In this document: piece by piece, positions 1 to 4,635 of the stretch
Layout: every line of letters starts with the position of its first letter
Numbering within the stretch: position 1 is the stretch's first letter
Assembly (NCBI GenBank): GCA_021205485.1
Contig: JAJPXK010000167.1
Coordinates: 1-6,815 of the forward strand
Origin: Clostridia bacterium
GTDB taxonomy: Bacteria > Bacillota > Clostridia > Christensenellales > Borkfalkiaceae
Length of the DNA stretch: 6,815 nucleotides
Direction of reading: 5' to 3'
Translations under genes and position numbers: made by a program
Notes under the pieces: generated by a model
Told to the model about the DNA's origin: nothing
Databases searched by the model: none
The model's input: the letters and a program-made list of their open reading frames with translations, nothing else

Positions 1-23
1 ATATAAAATGTAGGTAAAAACGC

Positions 24-52
24 TTGAAAAATTTCAGATATTGTTATAAAAT
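24..52 (+). promoter_or_regulatory. SigA-type promoter for tRNA-Ser
   Basis: A -35 box TTGAAA (24-29; 5 of 6 to TTGACA) and a -10 box TAAAAT (47-52; 5 of 6 to TATAAT) are separated by 17 bp. The tRNA begins 12 nt after the -10, so transcription would start only a few bases before the mature 5' end. An overlapping TATAAA at 45-50 is an alternative -10 with a poorer 15-bp spacer. Nothing else is recognisable in the first 63 bases. Confidence 0.6.
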
Positions 53-63
53 TATAAAGCTGT

Positions 64-153
64 GCAAAGATGGCGGAGCGGTCGAACGCGCACGACTCGA
101 AATCGTGTTACGTAGGAATACGTACGGGGGTTCAAATCCCTCTCTTTGCGCCA
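64..153 (+). tRNA. tRNA-Ser(CGA), CCA end encoded
   Basis: A class II tRNA with a complete cloverleaf. The acceptor stem GCAAAGA (64-70) pairs perfectly with TCTTTGC (143-149). The D stem is GCG/CGC (73-75 with 87-89). The anticodon stem CACGA/TCGTG (91-95 with 103-107) encloses the loop CTCGAAA, giving anticodon CGA at 98-100, which reads the serine codon UCG. The long variable arm is a 6-bp stem TACGTA/TACGTA (109-114 with 119-124) with a GGAA loop, as expected for tRNA-Ser. The T arm is GGGGG/CCCTC (126-130 with 138-142, one G-T pair) with loop TTCAAAT. The discriminator base is G150, typical of bacterial serine tRNAs, and the 3' CCA (151-153) is encoded in the DNA. Confidence 0.97.
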
Positions 154-162
154 TAAAAACAG

Positions 163-193
163 CAAAAAACCCTTCATTTTGAAGGGTTTTTTG
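163..193. terminator. Bidirectional intrinsic terminator between tRNA-Ser and yunB
   Basis: The hairpin AAAAAACCCTTC (164-175) / GAAGGGTTTTTT (181-192) has a 5-nt ATTTT loop and can be extended by C163-G193. On the plus strand it ends in a T run (187-197, with one G), terminating the tRNA transcript 10 nt after CCA. On the minus strand the A run at 164-169 becomes the U tract, terminating yunB, whose stop codon is about 25 nt upstream. Two convergent transcripts sharing one symmetrical stem-loop is a common economical arrangement. Confidence 0.9.
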
Positions 194-217
194 TTTTGCC
201 TCGACCTAACACGATTT

Positions 218-910
218 TTACCCCGCTGTTTGCGGCACAAGAACGCCGCCTGAACTTAGCCAGCCTCCGCCGAGAATATATTCGGGAATATTTCCTACAA
301 TTACGCTTTCGCAAACCAAAACTTCGTCCGTCGCCCCTACGTTCACCGTCCTTGACGGCGTCACAATGCTTATGTTTGAAACTATCTGTATATACAACGA
401 GTGAAGCGTCTGGTTTATCCCCGCGGAAGTAAATTTTGAAATAAATCGGCATTCCACCGCGCTTACGGGAATAGCTTTAAGGTTGATTTTAAACCCGAAG
501 CCCGACAAAGCGTCAATTCCCGTAAAAGCGCCTACAGGTATATCTACACCCTGCGAAGTAAGTTCGTTCAAAACAGACTGCGTAAGATAAGCCGTCTGGC
601 GGGCGATATAATTTATTGTATAGGAATTGGCGATTATATCCGCAACATCGCCGTTTTCATCCCGTGTTATTGTTATAAGCGATGAATAATCGGGCGAATT
701 TTTCAGCGAATTTTCCACCGCCTGCGAAACGGCGACCGTAGTATAAGACCTTGCGGCGGCCTCGCTTACCGAGATTAAGACGCTTGAAACGTTTTTGAGC
801 ATTATAACAAAACAAACTGAAACAACGATAAAAACGGCAAGCAAAATTATTTTTAATTTCAAAAAACGCCTTTTACGTCTTTTATGGCTGAACTTATAAG
901 CGGCTGACAT
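218..910 (-). CDS. yunB: Sporulation protein YunB
   Basis: A 230-residue protein of the YunB family, mother-cell sporulation proteins; in Bacillus subtilis yunB belongs to the SigE regulon and its molecular role is not defined. The N-terminus is very basic (KRRKRR near residues 10-15), followed by one membrane anchor (about 18-38), so the rest should lie outside the cytoplasmic face. Family-like segments are DENGDVADIIANSY (84-97), IPVGAFTGIDALSGFG (124-139), SAGINQTLHSLYI (162-174) and ESVIVGNIPEYI (201-212). Length is slightly below the Bacillus protein (about 254). The ATG at 910 keeps the basic pre-anchor segment. No Shine-Dalgarno precedes it; a SigE-like promoter ends 5 nt upstream, so the mRNA may be leaderless. 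A TTG at codon 17 with a weak AAAGG site is a less likely start. It lies 41 bp after the Pr6Pr-like gene and ends at a strong terminator. Confidence 0.9.
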   Translation of the reverse strand: MSAAYKFSHKRRKRRFLKLKIILLAVFIVVSVCFVIMLKNVSSVLISVSEAAARSYTTVAVSQAVENSLKNSPDYSSLITITRDENGDVADIIANSYTINYIARQTAYLTQSVLNELTSQGVDIPVGAFTGIDALSGFGFKINLKAIPVSAVECRFISKFTSAGINQTLHSLYIQIVSNISIVTPSRTVNVGATDEVLVCESVIVGNIPEYILGGGWLSSGGVLVPQTAG

Positions 911-933
911 ACAATAATGTATGCCAACCGCTT
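898..933 (-). repeat. 16-bp hairpin over the yunB start codon
   Basis: Read on the minus strand, AAGCGGTTGGCATACA (933 down to 918) pairs with TGTATGTCAGCCGCTT (913 down to 898) around a 4-nt loop TATT. All 16 positions pair; two of them are G-U pairs, which would be A-C mismatches in plus-strand RNA. The structure therefore fits minus-strand RNA best. The 3' arm contains the yunB ATG (910-908) and codons 2-4. No U run follows on the minus strand, so it is not a classical terminator. It overlaps the -10 of the proposed SigE-like promoter. Confidence 0.75.
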
Positions 934-944
934 AAAATTTTTGC
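916..944 (-). promoter_or_regulatory. SigE-like promoter for yunB
   Basis: On the minus strand CATACATT (923-916) matches the SigE -10 consensus CATACAnT at every position. Exactly 14 bp upstream is GCAAAAA (944-938), which matches the -35 pattern KMATATT at four of seven positions (G, C, A and the middle A). The first base of the yunB ATG is the sixth base after the -10, where SigE transcripts usually begin. The fit with known SigE control of yunB in B. subtilis strengthens the call; the weak -35 lowers it. Confidence 0.55.
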
Positions 945-951
945 TTTAAGT

Positions 952-1701
952 TTAATTTTCTATGTCTGTATTATCGGGATTTTCGCTTGAATCCTCTGCA
1001 ACTTTAACCTTTTTGGATAACATTACGTTTGTAAAATCAAGCTTCCATTTGCCGTCTACCTTGGCAATTCTGTTATATAGCCACATCAGATAACCGAGAA
1101 CGGTAAACACAACTAAAAGTATAAGTACCCATACCATTACCCCGCCGTAACCTAAGTTGCTAACATCAAGGAAGAAGTAAGGATATTCAAAGTTATCTAT
1201 CGCGGCGCCTAATATAAATATGTAAGCTACATAAATAAGAGGAATTATAAGGCTGTAAAGTGGAGCGAATACCGAGATACATTTATGCTCTTCGAAAAGG
1301 AAATAGTCGAGTATGAAAAGCACGGGGCCGAATACGTGATAGCTTAAATTCCCGATATTGCGCCAGAAATCAACCGAAACGGGATCGCCGAGAAGTATTG
1401 CGTACACAAGGAAAGTTACTAAAATCATTACGGTTGTCATAAACTTGAACGTTCTTATTTTTTTATTGTAACCGTATTTTTCTCCCGCTCTTACCCTTTT
1501 CACGTTATCGGCAAGCACTATAATGCTTACAACAAACACAAAATAATTAGAAATATTCGTGTAAAACTTTAAAAATTCCCACGTTAAGTCGTTTGGTCCC
1601 TGGCCTACGTAAAACACGTTGAAAGTCAGCAGAACGGCGAGGCCTGATACACAGCAAAGAATAATGCGGTATATCATCTGCGTCAGCAAATTATTATTCA
1701 T
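952..1701 (-). CDS. Pr6Pr-family (FAR-17a/AIG1-like) integral membrane protein
   Basis: A 249-residue protein with about six predicted membrane spans (roughly 10-30, 48-66, 87-105, 119-136, 146-166, 187-209). Segments typical of the Pr6Pr/FAR-17a-AIG1-like group are FYTNISNYF (46-54), YHVFGPVLFILDYFLFEE (121-138) and YPYFFLDVSNLGYGG (173-187). Some eukaryotic members of the wider superfamily hydrolyse fatty-acid esters of hydroxy fatty acids, but the bacterial Pr6Pr proteins have no settled function and none is assigned here. The ATG at 1701 has a good Shine-Dalgarno, GGAG 8 nt upstream. It has its own SigA-type promoter in a palindrome-rich leader and is followed after 41 bp by yunB, with no separate U-tract terminator between them. 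The charged C-terminal tail (about 212-249) is probably cytoplasmic. Confidence 0.8.
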   Translation of the reverse strand: MNNNLLTQMIYRIILCCVSGLAVLLTFNVFYVGQGPNDLTWEFLKFYTNISNYFVFVVSIIVLADNVKRVRAGEKYGYNKKIRTFKFMTTVMILVTFLVYAILLGDPVSVDFWRNIGNLSYHVFGPVLFILDYFLFEEHKCISVFAPLYSLIIPLIYVAYIFILGAAIDNFEYPYFFLDVSNLGYGGVMVWVLILLVVFTVLGYLMWLYNRIAKVDGKWKLDFTNVMLSKKVKVAEDSSENPDNTDIEN

Positions 1702-1718
1702 TCTTTTTTCTCCAAAAA

Positions 1719-1732
1719 CTCAAAAATTTGAG
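1719..1732. repeat. Inverted repeat CTCAAA-AA-TTTGAG in Pr6Pr-gene leader
   Basis: Two perfect 6-bp arms with a 2-bp centre lie between the predicted transcription start and the Shine-Dalgarno of the Pr6Pr-like gene. They directly abut the 16-bp palindrome at 1733-1748. As DNA this could be a second operator half; as RNA it is too short and AT-rich to form a stable hairpin. Confidence 0.4.
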
Positions 1733-1748
1733 ATAATGTTAACATTAT
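1733..1748. promoter_or_regulatory. Perfect 16-bp palindrome, likely operator
   Basis: ATAATGTTAACATTAT is a perfect palindrome with 8-bp arms. It covers five of the six bases of the -10 box (1744-1749) and the predicted transcription start of the Pr6Pr-like gene, where a bound dimeric repressor would block RNA polymerase. The regulator is not encoded in the window and the sequence does not identify its family. Confidence 0.55.
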
Positions 1749-1772
1749 ATCACCAAATTTTAATATTGTTAA
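1744..1772 (-). promoter_or_regulatory. Strong SigA-type promoter for the Pr6Pr-like gene
   Basis: On the minus strand the -35 TTAACA (1772-1767; 5 of 6) and -10 TATAAT (1749-1744; perfect) are 17 bp apart. TGA directly before the -10 makes an extended TGn motif. Transcription should begin near 1737, giving a leader of about 36 nt with a GGAG ribosome site before the ATG at 1701. Confidence 0.85.
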
Positions 1773-1783
1773 ACGATTTTAAC
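1768..1783. repeat. Inverted repeat GTTAAA-CGAT-TTTAAC over the -35 box
   Basis: Two perfect 6-bp arms with a 4-bp centre overlap the -35 box of the Pr6Pr-gene promoter. The centre is 35 bp from that of the palindrome at 1733-1748, and both share a GTTAA core. A second regulator site is possible, but AT-rich DNA yields such repeats fairly easily. Confidence 0.35.
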
Positions 1784-1832
1784 TATTATCGCGAAAAAAG
1801 AAATAAAACTAAAATACAGCTTATTTTTTTAT

Positions 1833-1894
1833 TGATTTTACTCAATTTTCAGCGTGTTATGCGTGACATAGTACGTGATAAAGGGGTAAAATCA
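1833..1894 (-). repeat. 9-bp inverted repeat bracketing the spoVAE 3' end
   Basis: On the minus strand TGATTTTAC (1894-1886, including the spoVAE stop codon) is the exact reverse complement of GTAAAATCA (1841-1833), with 44 nt between. The loop carries near-repeats GCGTGTTAT and GCGTGACAT (1852-1869, plus-strand reading). The second arm is followed by an A-rich and not a U-rich stretch, so this is not a standard intrinsic terminator. The remaining gap up to the Pr6Pr-gene promoter (1784-1832) is AT-rich with nothing else recognisable. Confidence 0.3.
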
Positions 1895-2275
1895 GCTCCT
1901 TTTAGTCTTGGAATGGAATATAAGAGACATTATGAAAGAAAATACGACTGCGGCCGACACACCAGCGCTCGCCGCCGTAAGCGGCCCCGTAACGGCATAA
2001 AAAAATCCTTTCTCCGCCCCCTTTATAGCTCCGTTTGCAAGCAGATATCCAAACCCTGAAATCGGTACTGTCGCGCCTGCTCCAGCAAACTCCACTAGCG
2101 GCTGATAAACGCCTATCGCAGTTAAAACCACGCCGGCAAGCATAAAAAAGACGAGAATTTTACCAGACGTTAAATCGGTAAAATTTATAATAATCTGCGC
2201 TATTACGCAAATTGAACCGCCTACGACGAAGGCTTTTATATACATAAACAATATGTTTAAAATTTCTTCCGTCAT
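1892..2275 (-). CDS. spoVAE: Stage V sporulation protein AE (SpoVAE)
   Basis: A 127-residue membrane protein of the SpoVAC/SpoVAEb family, part of the SpoVA complex of the forespore/spore inner membrane. That complex imports Ca-dipicolinic acid during sporulation and releases it at germination. Hydrophobic segments lie near residues 8-31, 39-56, 70-82 and 91-120, with the family signature GVYQPLVEFAGAGATVPISGF (55-75 region), also present in its paralogue SpoVAC here. The ATG at 2275 is chosen because GGAGGGG lies just upstream and it overlaps the spoVAD stop as ATGA, indicating translational coupling. A longer version from 2308 would add 11 residues with no membrane or family character. A short basic tail (KTKR) closes the protein. 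It is the last gene of the cluster; no clear U-tract terminator follows. Confidence 0.95.
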   Translation of the reverse strand: MTEEILNILFMYIKAFVVGGSICVIAQIIINFTDLTSGKILVFFMLAGVVLTAIGVYQPLVEFAGAGATVPISGFGYLLANGAIKGAEKGFFYAVTGPLTAASAGVSAAVVFSFIMSLIFHSKTKRS

Positions 2276-3267
2276 ATCCCCTCCAACTCCACCGCATGGC
2301 TTATGCAAGGTATGCTTTCGCCCTGCCCTGACGAAACGGTGGAAAGCAGCGCTCCCGTCGCGGCAAACAGCACATTTTTATATAGCCCCGCAGACATTTT
2401 TGTAAATATATAAGAATTCATAACTACAGCGCTGCAGCCCGCGCCGCTGCCTCCCTGAAATTCGTCTTCAATAACTTTGTATATAATTTCGCCGCAATCA
2501 ACGTGATTTTCTGAAATATCGTAGCCTTTTTCCCACATAAGGTCCTTTAAGATGCGGCTGCCTAAGGCGCCAAGGTCGCCTGTAATTATTATATCGTAAT
2601 CTTCCGAAGAAGTATCTGTATCTTTAAAATGTTGTATAAGCGTAGAACATGCGGCGGGGGCCATAGCCGCGCCCATATTATTTACGTCGGTGACGCCCCA
2701 GTCGCAAACTTTGCCTATCGTTGCGTTTTTTATTTTGATATTGCCTTTTTTTGATATTACGCACGCTCCCGCGCCCGTTACCGTCCACTGCGACTGCGGA
2801 GGCCTTGTACAGCCGAGTTCCAAAGGGTATCTGTATTGCCTTTCGGCAGATGCGAAATGACTCCCCGTCGCCGCTACAGCGGCCGTGGAATATCCGCTGT
2901 CAACCGCCATAGCCGCCACAAGCATGCTTTCGCTCATAGTAGAACATGCGCTATACACGCCTAAGAACGGAAAACGGAATTGCCTCGCCGAAAAACTTGC
3001 CGAAATTATCTGGTTTAGCAGGTCGCCCGACGCCATAAGGTCGATATCGCCTTCAGTAAAGTTCCCCTTCGCAACGGCCATCTGTACGGCGGAGGACAGC
3101 ATTTTACGCTCGGCCTTTTCGTACGTGCTTTCGCCGTACATGTCGTCTTTAAGGGTGACGTCGGCATAGCCGCCTATTATACCCTCTTTCTCTTTAGAGC
3201 CGCAGACGGCCGCGTAAGACGCGATACATGGATTTTTGTCAAAAAAAATTGTATTTCCCTTTCTCAT
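2272..3267 (-). CDS. spoVAD: Stage V sporulation protein AD (SpoVAD), dipicolinate-binding
   Basis: A 331-residue protein (B. subtilis SpoVAD is about 338) with a thiolase/ketosynthase-like fold. SpoVAD is the peripheral SpoVA subunit that binds dipicolinic acid at the spore inner membrane. Family segments include an N-terminal GNTIFFDKNPCI (4-15), GDLLNQ (81-86), GVYSACSTMSESM (103-115) with Cys108 at the thiolase-cysteine region, and the long signature around AERQYRYPLELG (141-152) continuing through TRPPQSQWTVTGAGA. There is no membrane span, as expected. Its ATG lies 1 bp after the spoVAC stop, and no Shine-Dalgarno is visible upstream, so translation probably depends on coupling to spoVAC. 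Its stop overlaps the spoVAE start. The frame is intact across its length. Confidence 0.97.
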   Translation of the reverse strand: MRKGNTIFFDKNPCIASYAAVCGSKEKEGIIGGYADVTLKDDMYGESTYEKAERKMLSSAVQMAVAKGNFTEGDIDLMASGDLLNQIISASFSARQFRFPFLGVYSACSTMSESMLVAAMAVDSGYSTAAVAATGSHFASAERQYRYPLELGCTRPPQSQWTVTGAGACVISKKGNIKIKNATIGKVCDWGVTDVNNMGAAMAPAACSTLIQHFKDTDTSSEDYDIIITGDLGALGSRILKDLMWEKGYDISENHVDCGEIIYKVIEDEFQGGSGAGCSAVVMNSYIFTKMSAGLYKNVLFAATGALLSTVSSGQGESIPCISHAVELEGI

Positions 3268-3268
3268 A

Positions 3269-3718
3269 TCAAATCAAACAGTAGATTATTCCTACAATTA
3301 CGCCAGAAAAGACGCCGAAAACTATTATCGGCCCTGCGACGATAAACATTTTCGCGGCGGTTCCGAATACATAGCCCTCCGTTCTGAACTCTATCGCCGG
3401 CGAAGTCACCGAATTTGCAAAGCCGGTTATAGGAACTATTGAACCGGCCCCTGCATATCTGCCTATGCGATCGTACACGCCGAGGCCAGTCAACAGACAC
3501 CCGCAAAATATCAGAAGCACCGATACGGCGCCCGCAAGCTCGTCCCCCGAGAGCCCTGCGTATTCAAGCATATATCTGAAAAACTGGCCGACAGAGCAAA
3601 TCAATCCGCCTACACCGAAAGCCGCAAGGCAATTTTTGAAGTGTTTTGTAGGCGGGTCAAGCTTTTTTACATAATTTAAGTAATTTTTATTGCTGTAAAC
3701 AATCTTCTTTTCCGACAT
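3269..3718 (-). CDS. spoVAC: Stage V sporulation protein AC (SpoVAC), channel subunit
   Basis: A 149-residue integral membrane protein, matching the usual length of about 150. SpoVAC of B. subtilis behaves as a mechanosensitive channel and is needed for Ca-dipicolinate movement across the spore inner membrane. After a polar N-terminus comes the family segment KLDPPTKHFKNCLAAF (19-34), then spans at about 34-50, 61-81 and 117-147, and the signature GVYDRIGRYAGAGSIVPITGF (80-100 region), which parallels SpoVAE. The ATG at 3718 is preceded by GGCGGAG with 6 nt spacing, a clear ribosome site. spoVAD follows after 1 bp. The upstream 75 bp to the SDR gene are largely filled by a small overlapping ORF, so no separate room for a dedicated promoter is evident. 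Confidence 0.96.
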   Translation of the reverse strand: MSEKKIVYSNKNYLNYVKKLDPPTKHFKNCLAAFGVGGLICSVGQFFRYMLEYAGLSGDELAGAVSVLLIFCGCLLTGLGVYDRIGRYAGAGSIVPITGFANSVTSPAIEFRTEGYVFGTAAKMFIVAGPIIVFGVFSGVIVGIIYCLI

Positions 3719-3797
3719 TCTTTACTCCGCCTCGCTTTACCCCTTTAAAACAACTTTCTCTTTCGTCCCTTCTGTTTAAATCTATTTCCTTTTTCAT
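3687..3797 (-). CDS. Possible 36-residue small ORF between SDR and spoVAC
   Basis: An ORF of 36 codons opens with ATG at 3797, overlapping the SDR stop as ATGA, and ends at TAA 3687, 32 bases inside spoVAC. An AAAGGA stretch lies about 10 nt before the ATG, a passable but long-spaced ribosome site. The product is hydrophilic and highly charged: it starts MKKEIDLNRRDERE, contains a KRGG stretch and ends in CLQQ. It has no membrane segment and resembles no family I know. The spoVAC Shine-Dalgarno lies inside it. It may be a real small protein, a translated leader coupling SDR to spoVAC, or chance; the ATGA junction is the main argument for translation. Confidence 0.3.
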   Translation of the reverse strand: MKKEIDLNRRDERESCFKGVKRGGVKNVGKEDCLQQ

Positions 3798-4606
3798 TGC
3801 CGATACATCCTTTCTGTCATATACAGCGTCAATTTTTCGGGCATAACCCTGCTCATAAGTCTGTACGCTCTGTTTTTTGCCCCGCACGCTTTGATTACGG
3901 GCGGATTTTCATCCAGGATAATTTTATATATGTCCATCGCGACAGCTTTGGCCGACATTCCGCCTTGCTCAATATGAGCGAGCGATTGCACCGCTTTGTC
4001 GACTTTAACGGCATAGGCGCCGTTCGCCTCGTCGGAATAGACTTTACGTTTAAACGTAAATCCCGTAGCCGTTCCGCCGGGCAACGCCGCGGTAACTTTT
4101 ATGCCGTAATTTTTTAATTCGCTGCAGGCGCTTCGGGCGAACATTTCCAACGCGGCCTTAGAAGCTGAATAAAAGCTGTCGAAAATTATCGGAATATCCC
4201 CGCCGAGCGAGCCGACAAGAATTATTTTTCCGCCGTTCTTTTTCATATAGGGAACGGCGGCCTGCACCGCTTTTAACGCCCCGAAAAAATTCACCTCGAA
4301 AAGATATTTATAGTCGCTTTCCTCAGCGTGTTCAATAGGCGCCGCCATGGAACACCCTGCGCAGTAGATTAAAAGATCTATGCCGTACTTCTCGGCGGTA
4401 AGCTTTATACCCCTGAAGGCGTCTTCGCCTACCGCTACGTCGGCGCAGATATTATTTACTTTTATATTTTCGCACGGGGTGCGAGAGATATTGAAGACGT
4501 TCCACCCGCCCTTTGTTAAAAGCGCGGCCGTTTCGCAGCCGATGCCCGAGCTCGCCCCGATAATCACCGCAGTTTTTTCGGGATAGATAATTTTATCCAT
4601 ACTCAT
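3794..4606 (-). CDS. SDR-family NAD(P)-dependent oxidoreductase
   Basis: A 270-residue classical short-chain dehydrogenase/reductase. The cofactor-binding glycine motif GASSGIG is at 17-23. Arg42 after the second strand (NISRTP) hints at NADP(H) preference. Asp56, CAG (82-84, in place of the usual NAG) and Asn106 in NFFG are also in place. The catalytic Ser133 (VGSLGG), Tyr146 and Lys150 (YSASK) are intact, followed by the PGG turn (176-178). The C-terminal tail, with several Arg and Lys residues (about 239-270), resembles lipid- or ketone-acting members, but the substrate cannot be named. The start could be ATG 4606 or the third codon, ATG 4600; neither has a Shine-Dalgarno. It lies 27 bp after the ZIP gene and leads into spoVAC, so a sporulation link is possible by context. 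Confidence 0.9.
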   Translation of the reverse strand: MSMDKIIYPEKTAVIIGASSGIGCETAALLTKGGWNVFNISRTPCENIKVNNICADVAVGEDAFRGIKLTAEKYGIDLLIYCAGCSMAAPIEHAEESDYKYLFEVNFFGALKAVQAAVPYMKKNGGKIILVGSLGGDIPIIFDSFYSASKAALEMFARSACSELKNYGIKVTAALPGGTATGFTFKRKVYSDEANGAYAVKVDKAVQSLAHIEQGGMSAKAVAMDIYKIILDENPPVIKACGAKNRAYRLMSRVMPEKLTLYMTERMYRQ

Positions 4607-4635
4607 ATTTTGACAACAATCAGGCTTTTTTATTC
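4606..4635 (-). promoter_or_regulatory. Possible SigG-like promoter upstream of SDR-spoVAC-AD-AE
   Basis: On the minus strand GAATA (4635-4631; fits the SigG -35 GMATA) and CAAAATA (4612-4606; 6 of 7 to the forespore -10 CATAMTA) are 18 bp apart, a spacing used by SigG. The second in-frame ATG of the SDR gene (4600) is the sixth base after the -10. The -35 overlaps the ZIP stop codon. Known SigG control of spoVA in B. subtilis makes this plausible, but short degenerate motifs occur by chance in AT-rich DNA. Confidence 0.35.

Noticed and set aside
64..153. tRNA-Ser as an integration site for a mobile element
   Set aside because: No integrase, no direct repeat of the tRNA 3' end and no mobile genes in the window.
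52..240. 62-codon minus-strand ORF opposite the tRNA
   Set aside because: It runs antisense through tRNA-Ser and the terminator; its peptide (ERDLNPR type) is a familiar false call produced by tRNA genes.
1852..1880. GCGTG-type tandem near-repeats after spoVAE as a CRISPR or satellite repeat
   Set aside because: Only two to three degenerate 9-bp units with no spacers; too short to call anything.
1619..2059. 146-codon plus-strand ORF spanning the gap between the Pr6Pr-like gene and spoVAE
   Set aside because: It is antisense to two well-supported genes, crosses the Pr6Pr-gene promoter, has no ribosome site and a low-complexity composition reflecting AT-rich DNA.
2273..2308. Longer spoVAE start at 2308
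   Set aside because: The extra 11 residues lie inside spoVAD coding sequence and bypass the strong GGAGGGG site and ATGA junction at 2275.
3801..3840. Possible SigF/SigG promoter directly upstream of spoVAC (GTATA followed by GGCAATG)
   Set aside because: The 18-bp spacing does not fit SigF, and the -10 match is poor for either factor.
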